From Halichoerus grypus (lineage: Eukaryota; Chordata; Mammalia; Carnivora; Phocidae), in the NCBI RefSeq assembly GCF_964656455.1, contig NC_135717.1, forward strand, positions 137,344,308 through 137,408,307: DNA of 64,000 bases. The letters are read 5' to 3'. Of the stretch, positions 23,741 through 36,159 are shown in pieces; position 1 is the stretch's first letter; the number at the start of each line of letters is the position of its first letter. The position numbers and the translations under genes were made by a program. The notes under the pieces were generated by a model that had not been told where the DNA came from, did not search any database, and worked only from the letters and a program-made list of their open reading frames with translations.

Positions 23741-25530
23741 TAAATGATTCCAGGTGTTTAGAGGTCCAGGCAGTACCAAGCTTATGAATATTCCTCTTTT
23801 TATAGTTTAGAATCTATTGAGTATTTAGCCCTGTCCATGGAATATCTCAGCGACATTTTAGGATCAAAATTTTAAAAGAATATTTTGCAGTTGTTAAAGT
23901 ATCCAAAATAAATTTATTGGAAATGTAATTATTCACTCAATAGAACATTCCGGTAAAATAAGTTTTTCTGTTCCTGAGAGCCACTCTTACTTGTGCAGAT
24001 TGGCTAGTGACTGGAACAGGTTAAAAGATGGTGCAAATGGGTTACTAGCACTTTGTTAAATGAAACTGATCATTATTTAAATACAGTAATTTCATTAATC
24101 AACTGCCATTAACCTTAAGAGCCTCTTGATGCTTTCTTCAACAAATCCACAAGAAAAGTACTAGGAAAAGAAAAAAAATCTATGAGCTAAAATGTTTCAG
24201 AAAATAAAATAGGACAGAAGAAAAACAGAATAATAGAGACTCTCAGTAAAAACTACATTTGCAAAAATGATAATAATAGAATATATCATAATGAGAATGA
24301 TGTCTATAATAATACTGCTAATACTACTTTAGATAAGTAAAGACCCGTTAAAGATGAATTTTAGAATTGTAGAATCTGCTGCCTTGTTTTAGAGATGAGA
24401 AAAGTGAGAGCCAACAAGGTAACCTACGTGGACACGGTCACTCGGCTAGCTTGCAGTAGCACCAGGACGTAAGTCAAACTGGGAACAGATATGTGAATTT
24501 GGGGTAAAAAGGAAGAAGCTCGACACCTAAACAATAAGATTATTGAAAATCATCCTCCTCCTCATACTGAGGCCAATCTGCAAAAATCTTTATCATTTAT
24601 TATGTGATTTGAGTAAGAACTGAGTAACAAATTATTTCAGGTGCAAAATATTTAATAATGAATGTATCTTTTGTGTGTATAGGTGTGTGTGCATACAGTG
24701 TGTGTGTGTCTAATGATAAGATTATTTATCATTGGGGTAGAATATTTTTGATTAAAAACCAAAATTGAAAATCTGGCATATGACAGATTAAAATGTTCCT
24801 ATGGTGGCTTTAAACAAAACCAGTAAACTCTAATCAGGTTAAAAGCACATGAAAGAAAATGAAGCATTTTTGTCTAATCTAAGTTTGTTTACAAGAAAGC
24901 CTACAGCTAGTCATACCTTTTCTCCCGGAATTTAGAATGTAATTAATCACACACCATACACCTGAAAAGAAAAACTGTAAGTATAGTAAAAATACAACTT
25001 GTCTGGAATTTTGAAAATAGAAAAGAAAAGTTTTACACAAGAACTGAGCATGAGTAATCAGCGGTTGTCAGTCAGCATGAAACATATGCAAATACTTCAC
25101 GGGAGGAACATTTCAAGGCAAACCGTAGTCGGTTATGATTTTTTTTTACTACCTCAAGCTCAACAACCAGGGCAGATAGGACACAACTGAGTAATAGTGA
25201 TTCATTTATATCTCTCAATGTTATTAGTGTGATTGAGGGAAGGGAGGTGACATGAAATGATGGGATATCTAGGTGCTATTGAAGTCATAGATATAATTCA
25301 GGCATGATTATTTTCATGTTGGTTTTATAAAAAACTTATAGGTACATTGTAAGTAGTCATGTTCCAGAAAATGCAAATAAGGTGATAAGAAAGAAATGAT
25401 AAATACAAAATACTTCTTTTGTAAGTCACAGACATTTTTCTTGCAGCAGGGAAAAATACTCTAATTGAATCTCACCCTCTTAGAAAGATATTATTTTGTC
25501 CAGAGTCATAGGTGTTCACAGGGCATAATA
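23741..25530. other. Mostly unrecognised AT-rich sequence
   Basis: Apart from a probable antisense MIR piece near 24340-24490 I see no gene or repeat. Confidence 0.45.
24340..24490 (-). mobile_element. MIR SINE fragment, antisense
   Basis: TTTTAGAGATGAGAAAAGTG (24388) followed by AACAAGGTAACCTACGTGG and GGTCACTCGGCTAGCTTGCA matches the antisense MIR core (degenerate gatgaggaaactga and ggtcacacagctagt). Confidence 0.55.
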
Positions 25531-25534
25531 TTAG

Positions 25535-25975
25535 GAGTTGGTATCAATTGGGGCTATTAGTTGTAAGCAACACAATTTACTGCAGCTAGCTTAGATAGAA
25601 AATGAATCTGTTGAGAGCTAATACATTCTATCTAATAAATATTGAATTTATTACATATCTCTGAGAATTGTTGGGTGGGCTGGAGAAACAGGCTCCAGAC
25701 TAACCTCCAAAAATAATTCCTAGAACTACACCAGGGAAATGGCCTGAGCAGGAGGTCACCACAGCCCCTACCTCCCCTGCAGCAGAATGAATGAGCCATC
25801 CCTAATCTGCTTCCTCCTTTGGTTATCTCCCAAATTAAGGCCCACTTAGGGGAATCTGATTCACAAAACCAAGGTCACATGCCTGCAGTTTAGCCACAAG
25901 GGAGTCTGAGAATGCAGGAGGTTTTTTGCAAATTGCCCTGGAAACTGGGAGCTCACAGTGTGGATAACTATCAAA
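25535..25975 (+). repeat. Member of the unnamed dispersed repeat family (copy 3 of 4)
   Basis: TATTAGTTGTAAGCAACACA (25555) and CAGCTAGCTTAGATAGAAAA match the start of the copies at 2535 and 15612. The 3' half (AGGTCACATGCCTGCAGTTT, AGCCACAAGGGAGTCTGAGA, TTGCAAATTGCCCTGG) gives the fullest view of the element here. Confidence 0.5.
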
Positions 25976-26189
25976 TAGAGAGAGGGTGTTCAAAACATGT
26001 GGGAAGTTTGGTCCACAGAATTCTAAGATGGAATAGAAGTTAGAGGTTAATTTTAACTTCTTATCCACGTGATACTTAATGATTTCTTTTGAGAATAGAT
26101 TTATTTATGACCACTGTTCCTAAGCAAGACATATTAAAGATTACTGTATCTCTAGTCTTATAAATATCTGTCCATTTGCTCTCGGGAGA

Positions 26190-26345
26190 CTTTATTACTA
26201 CACTGTCCAAGACTAGCAACTAAAACTATGTGGTCACTGGCAACATGTGGCTATGGAGTACTTGAAGGGTGAAAAGGTATTTTTTATATATTAGTTAAAT
26301 AAAATATATTAATAAAATGAAGTTCACCTGTTTAGTTTTTCTTTT
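26190..26345. mobile_element. hAT-Charlie-type MER fragment
   Basis: ACACTGTCCAAGACTAGCAA, CTGGCAACATGTGGCTATGG and AATAAAATATATTAATAAAA followed by TTCACCTGTTT resemble MER58-like non-autonomous DNA transposons. It has no coding capacity. The exact family is uncertain. Confidence 0.55.
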
Positions 26346-29091
26346 TTCTTTCTTTTCTTTTTTTCTTTCTTTTCGCATATCATCAGTCTTGCTGTTTCAA
26401 GAATACGCATGTTGTTTGGGGCCAATGAGAATTAGAATTGGCATTTTTTTTCCCACCTCTTAGGAAATTCTCTTTTTTACCAGAGTTGTTGAGAAGGCTA
26501 GATGTATGCCTAAAGCTCTAAAAATCATTTTCTACTTAAGAGATGAACCCGCCTGAGAATGGGGTCAACTGATCTGATAAATGGAGCACTGATGTCATTT
26601 CAAGCCCTGAACTTACATCCAAACTAGCTTTACTTCTGGGCTTTTTAGGAATGTGAATCAATAAATCCCTCAGGCCGGTTGGGGTTCAATATTCTCATTT
26701 GCAATTAAAAACATCCCAACTGATAACAATTATTATGATCTCTACAATGACCTTCTTACAGTGTATTTAAATTATCACCAAAAGCATCTAGGAAGCAAAG
26801 CTCTACTAAGTGCTGCTAATAATGTAAATTTATATGCACAAACTACTATGAATATTTTGAAAAGAAAGCACAGTTTCCCAGAATTTAGAATAAAATCTAA
26901 CCCATACAGCAAAATGAGTCTAATTTTATTCCTGTAGCTATTAGAATACAGGAGCATGATAGCAGATTATTGAACAACTCATATAAGTACATTCAGCACG
27001 CTATTATTGAAGCAATTCCAGTCATTTATATTAGGGACTTTTCAACTTTTAAGCCATGAAATACTTTATTCAAAATAAATGTATATGAAAGCCTAATATA
27101 TGAAAACAGAATGAATGTGATGTTAAACATCTCTCATAACAGATATTTATTACAGTACTATTTGAGAGTTCAAGGTAGACATTTTAAAGCAATATGCCAG
27201 CTGTTATTAGAAAAAAAAGTAAGCCAGAAGTCTTTTGAAACTTGTTGCAAGACTCAGCTTTAAGTATTAGGGAGACTGTCAATTAGAAAAGTAAGAGCAA
27301 AAAGAGTAAGTAAACTATTCACTATTATTACAGAAACATAGAGCTAGTATTTCATTAACTACACCTAGAGAAGGAAAAGAGGAAAATTTAATAAAGCAGA
27401 AGAAAATTCCCAAATCACTTGCATTTGACTTTGAAATACCCCTGACACAAATTTTCTGCAATCACGCTGGCTCTATCCTAACCTCAGCAGCCTGGGAACA
27501 GTTTAGGAATGTGAAAGTGGAAGTTTGAGGTCATTCCAGACCAATAGTGGGTACAGAGTTACCCATTCATGTTGATGTTAATTTCTTATAATTATAGAGC
27601 TGGGAGCTCAGGTGGTTGGATGGTATGTTTATTCTCTTCAACTGTCCTCCTTCCTTCATCTAATCCACTCCCAGGTCCTCACCCCTACCCCCAGCCCCAC
27701 TGCAATCTCTTCCCTCTGTGTCACTTCCACTGCCCTTGCCACCTCCCCCCTTTTCCCACTGAACTATTTTAGCCATGAGATCAGAGTAGCTGTCATGGTC
27801 AGAACAGTTAAAGAAGAATGAACGACTTTATTTGCCTCAAATTAAAGGAAGCCTCCAGAAGTGCTTTCAGAGAGTCCATACTCCTTTGCATTGTCTGGTA
27901 CCCTAAAGCTTCTCTCCTGACTATGTGGACCTTTAATCAACCTACCTGCATAACTTATCTTCCCCCTGCCTCCTAGCACCAAAATACTTGCTAATACATA
28001 GGAAGGAGAATCATATAACTAAATGTTAGGTAATGTATAGATATTAAAAAGGAAAATAAGATGAAATTAACTTCCAGGGATCTACCATATGGGCTCCTGA
28101 TTATCAATCATTTTAATAGCAAAAAGCTTTGACATTACTTCTAACTCTTGGGCTATGAATACAGATGTAAACCTTAAATGCCTCTTTAAAAAGTCAAGTG
28201 AAAAATTTACTTGTTAAGCAACTTCTGTATTATTTGTACAAATTTCTTGAAGAGAAGGTTAGTAACAGTTAATCATCACCTGATATTTACTGTGGAACCA
28301 GAATATGCAAACTATAAAGGAGGAAATCATCTGAAAACATCCACTCCAACGAACAAAAACAAATCCATGCATAGAAGAGAATGACACACATAAATCTGTT
28401 TGGTTCAACAGTCAATACTATTAATTGAGGATCTACTATAAGCCACGTATTGTACTAGGTATTGAGAACTCACACAACAGGAACAAAGATCTCTCTGTGG
28501 GGCATACAAAGATCGAATTCCCCAATGGTCCAGTCTTGGGATTGTACTGCATTTAAATCGAGAAAATTTGATCTTTTCTTTTATTACCCACAAAAGTTCT
28601 TGTGTGTTTGAATATATGATCTTTGAGAATTCTCATTAAACTTGCTCTTTTGCCATATTCAGACACCCTGAAGCTTCTGGGAACATCTCACACTTTGTCC
28701 CCACAGAACCCTCATCCTCTCCTACTCTCCCATTCCTGCCATCTTGGCCTCCTGATTCCCTTCTTTCCCATTCCATACATTGCCTATAATGACAGGCTTC
28801 ACTTATTGATAATTGTTATATGTTTAAGCAGTTTCTCAACTTTTGGAATCCTCTGGTCTAGTGGAGAAGTAAGAAATATAAATAAATATTGCAATACTGG
28901 GTGATAAGCATCAAAACAGAGATAGGTACAAGTTTTCAAGAACTATGAAGGGGAGAAGAACTCATGATAGGCTTAGAGAGACGGAGCTTAGGGGCAGGGA
29001 CAGTAAGAAGGGCTTTATGATCAAGAAATGCTCTTTCCCCAAGTGAAAATATTGATGGTACCAGGAATCCCTCCTGAAAAAAACCTAGATT
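26346..29091. other. Long interval without a recognised gene
   Basis: It contains a CT-rich tract at 26339-26374 and a small antisense L2-like end at 28400-28470. Otherwise I see no repeat, RNA or gene. Open frames are at most 93 codons with no known domains. Confidence 0.45.
28400..28470 (-). repeat. L2 3'-end fragment, antisense
   Basis: ATTGAGGATCTACTATAAGC and CACGTATTGTACTAGGTATT resemble the reverse complement of the L2 terminus. Confidence 0.4.
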
Positions 29092-29328
29092 AAAACTTAT
29101 GAAAGGCAGGGCCCCTGGGTGGCTCAGTCGTTAGGTGTCTGCCTTCGGCTCAGGTCGTGATCCCAGGGTCCTGGGATCGAGCCCCACATTGGGCTCCCTG
29201 CTCAGTGGGAAGCCTGCTTCTCCCTCTCCCACTCCCCCTGCTTGTGTTCGCTCTCTTGCTATGTCTCTCTCTGTCAAATAAATAAATAAAATCTTTAAAA
29301 AAAAAAACAAAAAAAACTTATGAAAGGC
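29092..29328 (+). mobile_element. SINEC SINE with perfect 16-bp TSD
   Basis: Body about 29108-29312; direct repeats AAAACTTATGAAAGGC at 29092-29107 and 29313-29328 are identical. The head is GGGCCCCTGGGTGGCTCAGT and the tail has a C-interrupted A run. Confidence 0.95.
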
Positions 29329-29552
29329 CCCAATTTTTGTCTCCATTACAACAAGCATTCAGTTTTATTGAACAATTTTTTTCTTTAAAAAAGTGCTCAC
29401 CAGTTCTTGACAGTATTTGATGATTCCCGTACACATAGTTTCTCCGGGTTTTATTTCACTGGCATGCATTAAGGTAGCCTTTTCTCCATTTGCTGTCCCC
29501 TTCTACCACTTCCTCCACAAATATTTGCAAAAGTATGTGCCTCGGTTAGGAA

Positions 29553-29554
<2 letters not shown>

Positions 29555-29588
<34 letters not shown>
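29555..29588. repeat. (CA)n microsatellite
   Basis: About 17 uninterrupted AC units are visible directly. Confidence 0.97.
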
Positions 29589-29590
<2 letters not shown>

Positions 29591-30630
29591 AAAACAAAAA
29601 GCCATAAAATCTGTAACATCAAAAATCATGAACTGACAAATTGCATAAGGAACTACAGCAAAATATGAGGATGAACATAAGAGTTAAATTTATAAATCTT
29701 CAAGAAGTATTTAAGCTCATCTCTTTAGATTTTCACAATTCTTCTCTTGCCTATAATATATTTGGAAAGAAATAAGTATGTATAAACAAACAAACAAAAA
29801 ACTCTAGGGGACTGTTTCCATTCTTAAAGTCAGGTCCTAAAAGTTCTGAAATTTGACCCAAACATGGCTATGGAACCCAAAGGATATAGAACAAGTGATT
29901 TATCACAAGCAGTGGCTGTATTTTCAAATGCACCAAAACCAGAAATTCAAGACGTAGATTATACTGTAATTTTCAAGACTAGTTAAAAACCCCTCCCAAT
30001 GGAGCAACATAGTTATTCAATTAGTTCAGGTGAATAATTATTTCCTTTAATTGGTATCTCATTAGTCTGACACAAGCTGGAGCACACTGTTCTTTATCAC
30101 ACAAGCTATATTTCTTGCTATAAAGTGGTAAATTTTAGGAGATAGGGTGCATAATGGAAAAGTAATTATTCCAGAAGAGATGTGTATAACTTGTAACCTT
30201 AAAAATTAATTCTGCCTAGGCCACATTCCAGTATTCCAGAACAATTATTACCAAAGGAATGCCACCAAATGGTAGGAAACAAGAGAATGTATACTGCTGC
30301 ATACCCACTCCCAGGCACAGCCCAGAATTTTGTCAAGATCCCAAAAACCTTTTATCTTCTTTCTAAACAGCAATTTCATTAAAATACATGCTCTACATGA
30401 AGGTGTGAATGGAAAAATGAGCAGTGGAAGGGAAGAGGCCAAGAAATGGAATTCTAGAAACCATACAGTAAACAACTGCTGATAAATGTGAACATTCCAG
30501 TACAGTTAAGGGTAGTTTAGAGTGCAAAAAAGATTTTTAGGATATTTTATTAATACACTTTTGTGAAAGTTACAAATGATGAAACCTAATTCATCCTTGA
30601 GCTTTTACAGTTAGCTTATTATTCTATTTA
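29589..30630. other. No recognised feature
   Basis: No gene or clear repeat is seen. Confidence 0.5.
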
Positions 30631-30881
30631 AGAATCTAGCAAATATTGGGGCGCCTGGGTGGCTCAGTCATTAAGCGTCTGCCTTCGGCTCAGGTCATGG
30701 TCCCAGGGTCCTGGAATGGAGTCCGGCATCGGGCTCCCTGCTCCACGGGAAGCCTGCTTCTCCCTCTCCCACTCCCCCTGCTTGTGTTCCCTCTCTCACT
30801 GTCATTCTCTCTCTGTCAAATAAATAAATAAAATCTTAAAAAAAAATCTTTCTCTAAAAAAAAGAGAATCTAGCAAATATT
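30631..30881 (+). mobile_element. SINEC SINE with perfect 17-bp TSD
   Basis: Body about 30648-30864, with the canonical head GGGGCGCCTGGGTGGCTCAG. Direct repeats AGAATCTAGCAAATATT at 30631-30647 and 30865-30881 are identical. This is among the best-preserved copies in the window and probably among the youngest. Confidence 0.96.
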
Positions 30882-31680
30882 TACAACCACTGGCTAAGGG
30901 GATTTGAATAATCCTGCTTGATTCCCACTTATCAACTTGATAACCTAAACACCTTCAAGTATTGTAAACACCATTTATAAATTTAAAATATTCTATTTCC
31001 TTTTCAGTTAAAAAGATCTGATTGATAAACCCTTCCAAATACTTAAGGAATTCAGACAAGTTAAATTAACTTTATGAATATGATAAAACTTGAGTCCTTT
31101 TAATATTCTAGTGATGTCTATAACCTTGGTAATATCCACCAAATCAATTATTCAATTACATACTTAAAACTAAAATTATAAGATTGTCATTCTAAGATAC
31201 TAGATTTTTCTCAAATGTATAAAATACTAATTATGTATAAATTCTTACCATAATGATATTAGTACTATGGTTCTGATTATTTTAAGCATTTTATACGAAT
31301 CCTAAATATTCCCACAGTTAAACAATGCTCTCTCAGGAGACTATGCATTCTCAGTTCACTTGGTTATTTTTGATTAGTAATTTTGACTGAAAGTGAGATT
31401 TGCAACTTCAGAAGCCCAGGACAATTCTCACCAGCCACTATTTAGGTGGTTATTATTTGAGGAGTCTTCTTCTCAGCATGCTTAAGATTACCCAGCGGCT
31501 GGAAATTTTGACCAAATGTAATTTTCATACAAAAATTCCTAAGATCGACTTCTTACTGCACATACCTCCATGATCTAAGACACGAATGGAGTCTTTATAA
31601 TCACCTAGTGGGCCTTATGCAATCCTCGACCCCCATCCCCATCGCCACCCGTTTCCTCTCCTATCTAATCTCCTACTACT
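30882..31680. other. No recognised feature
   Basis: AT-rich sequence without a gene or clear repeat. Confidence 0.5.
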
Positions 31681-31684
31681 CTCT

Positions 31685-31881
31685 TTCTTTCTTTTTTTTA
31701 AGATTTATTTATTTATTTGAGAGAGAGAGCAGGAAGGGCAGAGGGAGAGGGAGAGAGAATCTCAAGCAGACTTCGAGCTGAGCATGGAGCCTGACATGGG
31801 GCTCGATCCCAGGACCCTGAGATCATGACCTAAGCTGAAAAAAGAATCAGACACTTAACTGACTGTGCCACCCAGGCGCCC
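31685..31881 (-). mobile_element. SINEC SINE, antisense, no clear TSD
   Basis: TTTTTAAGATTTATTTATTT tail, (GA)n body, GATCATGACCTAAGCTGAAA and GCCACCCAGGCGCCC head, all antisense. I could not find a convincing flanking duplication; the left side is a CTTT-rich stretch. Confidence 0.9.
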
Positions 31882-31904
31882 AGAAAAAATATATATTTTT
31901 TAAG

Positions 31905-32052
31905 CAGGAAAAAGGAAGGAAAAGAGAAAGGGAGGAAGGAAGAAAGAGAGGGAAGGATGGGAGGGAGGGAGGGAGGGAGGGAGGGAGGGAGGAAGGAAGG
32001 AAGGAAGGAAGGAAGGAAGGAAGGAAGGAAGGAAGGAAAGAAGGAAGGAAGG
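31905..32052. repeat. GGGA/GGAA compound microsatellite
   Basis: An irregular purine tract leads into about eight (GGGA) units (31959-31990), then about twelve (GGAA) units (31991-32037), then interrupted GGAA to 32052. Open frames made only of Glu/Gly/Lys/Arg on one strand and Pro/Leu/Ser on the other are artefacts of this repeat. Confidence 0.97.
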
Positions 32053-32079
32053 AGACAGAGATATTATTTGCTCTCTTAC

Positions 32080-32500
32080 TCAATCCACATAAATTCGCTT
32101 GCTGCTTTTGGTATTTGCCCCATGTGCTCATGCCTCAGGACCTTTGCATTGGCTATTCCTTCTGCATGAAATAGTCCCCTCCCAGATGTATATGTGGCTT
32201 CCTGATTATCTTCAGGTCTTTGCTCAGGTATCACCTTCTCAAAGAGCCTACGCTGACCACCCTATTTAAAACCACAACCCTGTTCCCTCTATACTTTTTC
32301 CACGTTTCCTTCTTCTCACTCAACCAACACATCTGACATACTATACAGTGTAATTATTTACTGGTTTATTGCCTGTTTCTCCAAAGCTCCATGAGGGGCA
32401 GGATTTTCTTCTTTCTTAGTCAGTGCTAGATTCCCAGTGCCTAAAACAGTACCTGACACATAGATGGTTCTCAAAAAAATTTGAGTGAATGAATAAATGG
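32080..32500 (+). mobile_element. L2 3' end, sense
   Basis: CTCAGGACCTTTGCATTGGC (32134), TTCAGGTCTTTGCTCAGGTA (32211), TCAAAGAGCCTACGCTGACC, GGTTTATTGCCTGTTTCTCC, AAGCTCCATGAGGGGCAGGA (32384) and the terminus GAGTGAATGAATAAATGGAA (32482) follow the L2 3' end in full. Confidence 0.9.
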
Positions 32501-34475
32501 AATGAAGAAGCTGACTTCTGGGTGCCACAAAGAGAGTCTGTGTGGATACTATTGTTCTTGGAGAGAGGAGCTTTATCCTTTTTAAAGATGCAAAGCTGTA
32601 GAAGCACTTGAGCAATGGCTTTGGCAAGTAACGCGCAGATGTGGAAACAGCCGCCCCTGTTCCTCCAGCAGACCTGCGATGACCTCTGCCTGTTTTCTAA
32701 CCACTGTTGGTAGCAATTATTCATGTTCGAAAGTAAGGTTATATTATTTTTAAAATGTTCCTTCATCGGAATTTTCACTCTTTAAAATCAGCCTCAGCCC
32801 TTAATTAGTCCAAAGTGGTAACTGAAGCTCACCCCCCAGTGCAATTCATGCCACTTCTTTACTGGAAACTCCCTGTTTCTCATTTGTTCCATTAACCATA
32901 AGTGGGGGTTGAGAGACGAATAAATCGTTTTCTCGCAGTGAAAGGTCTGAATAGAATAATTAGGCCAGTCAATTCCCAGAGTGCAATGGCTAAATTTTTC
33001 TTTCTCGGATTCATGCCACATCTCTGGAAGCCACAGCACTATTAGTTATCAAATATTCTGTAGACGTTCCTGAGTGGAACCCCTTCTGAGGGCATCAGGG
33101 TCGCTTGGTACAGATCAAAAAGGATTTCACCTCAACATTTATTGCGCAGGAGGGAACCGTGTGAGGGATTCCTCAACTTCTTTTATCACTATTAATATAG
33201 GAACAGAACAAAAGAAGAACTGACTCTGTGGTTCTCTCTGTTTTGAGTGTCTGGTCATCTGCTTTATTTTATCTTTTTTATGGAAAGTACTGGATTGGAG
33301 GGAGGGGTAGAACCACTTGCTATCCATCTTCCTGGATCAATATTCATTATGTAGGAGTAAGAACATCTTGTCCTGACTTGCACTACCCTGGAGAACACCA
33401 ATTAAACTCTCTTAATAAAGACAATTCCCAAGTGTCCTATAGACTAATCCAACTTGGCACTCTTGCCATTGTGGCATGGCTCAGTAAGAAGCCCCACAAA
33501 AGTACATACCTGGACTCAAAGCAATGCCTAAAGGAACGAATGAAAAAAAAGTCAGGCAGAATCTTGGGATTTTTCAAAGCTATCTTTCTCTTGAATTCTG
33601 TTTTACTTAAACCAAAAGGTTAACATGTACAATTTGACAGTCTGTGGATGCCATATTGGATGACAGGAAGCCCTCCATTCCCAAAAGAGGAACTAAACCA
33701 AAGACTGGGCTATAACCTTGTGGACTATCTTTTTTACAGTGGGTATTATCTGCTATATTTAGAGAAATTGGGGTCTTTGTTTTTTTGAGGTTAACCCTAA
33801 TATTTTTTTTAGAGATCTTGAAAGTTGGTTGCCACTAGGTAAGCAAGAGATTTACAGCTGGACAGATCACCCTTGTTTTAGAAAAACCACTAAAATGGGT
33901 CCTTCAGTTTCACTGATGTAAATATAATATAGAAACCATACCTTAGAGAAGAACTGCAAGATCATTACTTACCTGAATGCAGATGCTGAAAGTGAATCAG
34001 GTTCTATGTCATTACTTTTCCATCTGCTTTTTGCTTTTATAGATCGTGGTTCAGAGTTATAGTTGTCTCCCAGTTTTACTGAAGATGGGGTTTCTGCTTC
34101 TCTTTACCATTTTTCTTATTGTTTTAGAGTAATTTATGAGGATTATGTGGTGAAATGATTTTATTATGTCATTTTAAGACTGGAAGTATTATGCCATATA
34201 TTTTAGATATTTGTGTTATCATTTGGCCACTCTATAATGTGGGTATACTGGGAAAGACAAATTTTATTAAAATAAACATAATTGAAGAGGCTTCCACCTT
34301 CTTGGGAAGAGGCATAGTTCATCCCTGTTTAGATAAAAAATGATCTTGGGCTTGCTAGGTATTGTCTGAATGACTGGGGGCTAGTTGCAGAAGGTGTTGT
34401 ATTTTTCTGCCAATTACACATTGTGAGGGAGTTTGAGTTTCTTTAGGAAGCCTGGAAGAAAAGGGATTAGGGGTC
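32501..34475. other. No recognised feature
   Basis: Several 60-130-codon open frames occur on both strands without known domains. No gene, RNA or repeat can be supported. Confidence 0.45.
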
Positions 34476-34598
34476 TGAGAACTGGGAAAAGGGGAAGGAG
34501 AAGGGGAAAGATGCAAAGAAAGAGCACGGGGGAGGAAGAAGAAAGAGAAGGAGGAAGGGAGAGAAAAGAAAGGGAGAAGGAGAAAGAGAAGAAGGGGC
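34476..34598. repeat. Polypurine (GA/GGA/AAG-rich) tract
   Basis: The plus strand is almost pure purine for about 120 bases, with irregular GGAGAA and GAAAGA units. It explains the Ser/Phe/Leu/Pro-rich antisense open frames here. Confidence 0.9.
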
Positions 34599-34944
34599 TG
34601 TGATGGTTTTGAGCCAAATATCAATAGGTATTGACATGGAAAGAAAGTTGGCCAGCAAGAAATTCCTTGTGGCAGCAGGGGCAAACTCTAGGACAGAGTT
34701 TATCCCAAGATTTCAATTGTGTGCTGGGCTGTCTTAAGATTCATCTGCTTCTCTGCTCCCATGATCACCTCCTTCAATACTTTACAACACAGAAGCTGTC
34801 CCTCGTGCTTTCCAAGGCTGATCCCTTCATCTGCTCTGCCATCACAGGAACTTTATCATACTTAACGATCTCTCCCTTTAATGCACTCAATGTCTCCCAT
34901 CTGGATCCTTCTGATTAGCTTTTAAAAATGAACGAATCCTTCCA

Positions 34945-36150
34945 ATCTTCTCACTTTATCTTCCACCATATACAAAAATTAACTCAAAATTATCAAACCC
35001 CTAAATGTCAGAGCTAAAACTATAAAACTTTTAGAATAAAACATAGGGGGAAAACTTCATGACATTGGATTTGGTAATGATTTTTTGGGTAGGACACCAA
35101 AAACACAGGCAACAAAAACAAAAATAGACAAGTGGAACTATTTCAAACTTAAAATGTATTGCACGTCAAAGGAAACACTCAACAGATGAAAAGGCAACTT
35201 ACAAATGGGAAAAACATATTTGCAAGTCATCTGATAGAGGATTAATAATTAGGTATATAAATAACTCCTAAAACTCAACAATGAAAAAACAACTTGGTTA
35301 AACCAAATTGAATAAACATTTCTCCAAAGACGATATACAAATGTTCAGTAAGCACATGAAAGATGCTAAACATTACTAATCATTGAGGAAATGCAAATTA
35401 AAACCACAATGAGATATCACCTCACACCCATTAGGATGGCCATTATAAAAAAAAAGAAAAAGAAAAAAAGAAAACCCAAACCCAGAAAATAATTGTTGGT
35501 GAGGATATAGAGAAATTGGAACCTTTGTGCATTGCTGACAGGAATGTATAAAGGTGCAGCCATTGTGGAAAACAGCATGGTTGTTCCTCAAAACCTTAAA
35601 TATACAATTACCATTCTATTGCAATTTCTCTTCTGGATATATATTCAAAAGAATCGAAAGCCATGATCAAACAAATATCTTTACCTACACCCATGTTCAT
35701 AGCAGCATTATTCACAATAGTTAAAAGGCAGAAGCAACGCATATGTCCATTGATGGATAAATAAAGTGTCATATATACATGCAACAGAGTATTATTGAGC
35801 CTCAAAAAGGAAATTCTGACACATGCTATAACATGGATGAACACTATGCCAAGTGAAATCAGCCAGAAATAAGGACAAATATTGTACGATTCCACTTATA
35901 TGAGCTATCTAGAGTAGTCAAATTTATAGAAACAGAAGATAGAATGGTGGCTGCTAGGGGCTGGTGGAAAGGAGGAATGGGGGTGTTTAATGGGTATGGC
36001 ATTTCAGTGTGGGAAAATAAAAAGTTCTTGGAGATGGATGGTGCTGACGGTTGCACAACAATGTGAATGTACTTAATGAAACAGAACTTAAAAATGGTTA
36101 AAATGGTAAATTTTATGTTATGTATATTTTACCCCTCCCCCCACACACAA
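34945..36150 (+). mobile_element. 5'-truncated L1 (ORF2 C-terminus and full 3' UTR)
   Basis: ORF2 end motifs are legible: ATGAGATATCACCTCACACC (35409), TTGTGCATTGCTGACAGGAA (35526), TTCATAGCAGCATTATTCAC (35695), then 3' UTR TTCCACTTATATGAGCTATC (35890), GGAGATGGATGGTGCTGACG, AATGTGAATGTACTTAATGA (36061) and AAATGGTAAATTTTATGTTA (36102) to about 36135. Many frame breaks show it is inactive. The 3' UTR type matches the L1MC-like L1s. Confidence 0.88.
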
Positions 36151-36159
36151 TACCTCAAT

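Noticed and set aside
29555..29588. CRISPR-like or other array repeats
   Set aside because: All tandem arrays in the window are mono- to tetranucleotide microsatellites or simple duplications without unique spacers, as expected in a mammalian nuclear genome.
30648..30720. tRNA-like genes at SINE heads
   Set aside because: The A- and B-box-like motifs belong to tRNA-Lys-derived SINEs; no cloverleaf with a proper acceptor stem is formed, and each is followed by the SINE body and A tail.
31847..32131. Pro/Leu/Ser-rich frame with FLPS repeats (and the Glu/Gly/Lys/Arg-rich frame opposite)
   Set aside because: Produced entirely by the GGGA/GGAA microsatellite and the neighbouring SINE.
34355..34684. 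Three overlapping antisense frames rich in Ser, Phe, Leu and Pro
   Set aside because: They are translations of the polypurine tract and lack any domain.
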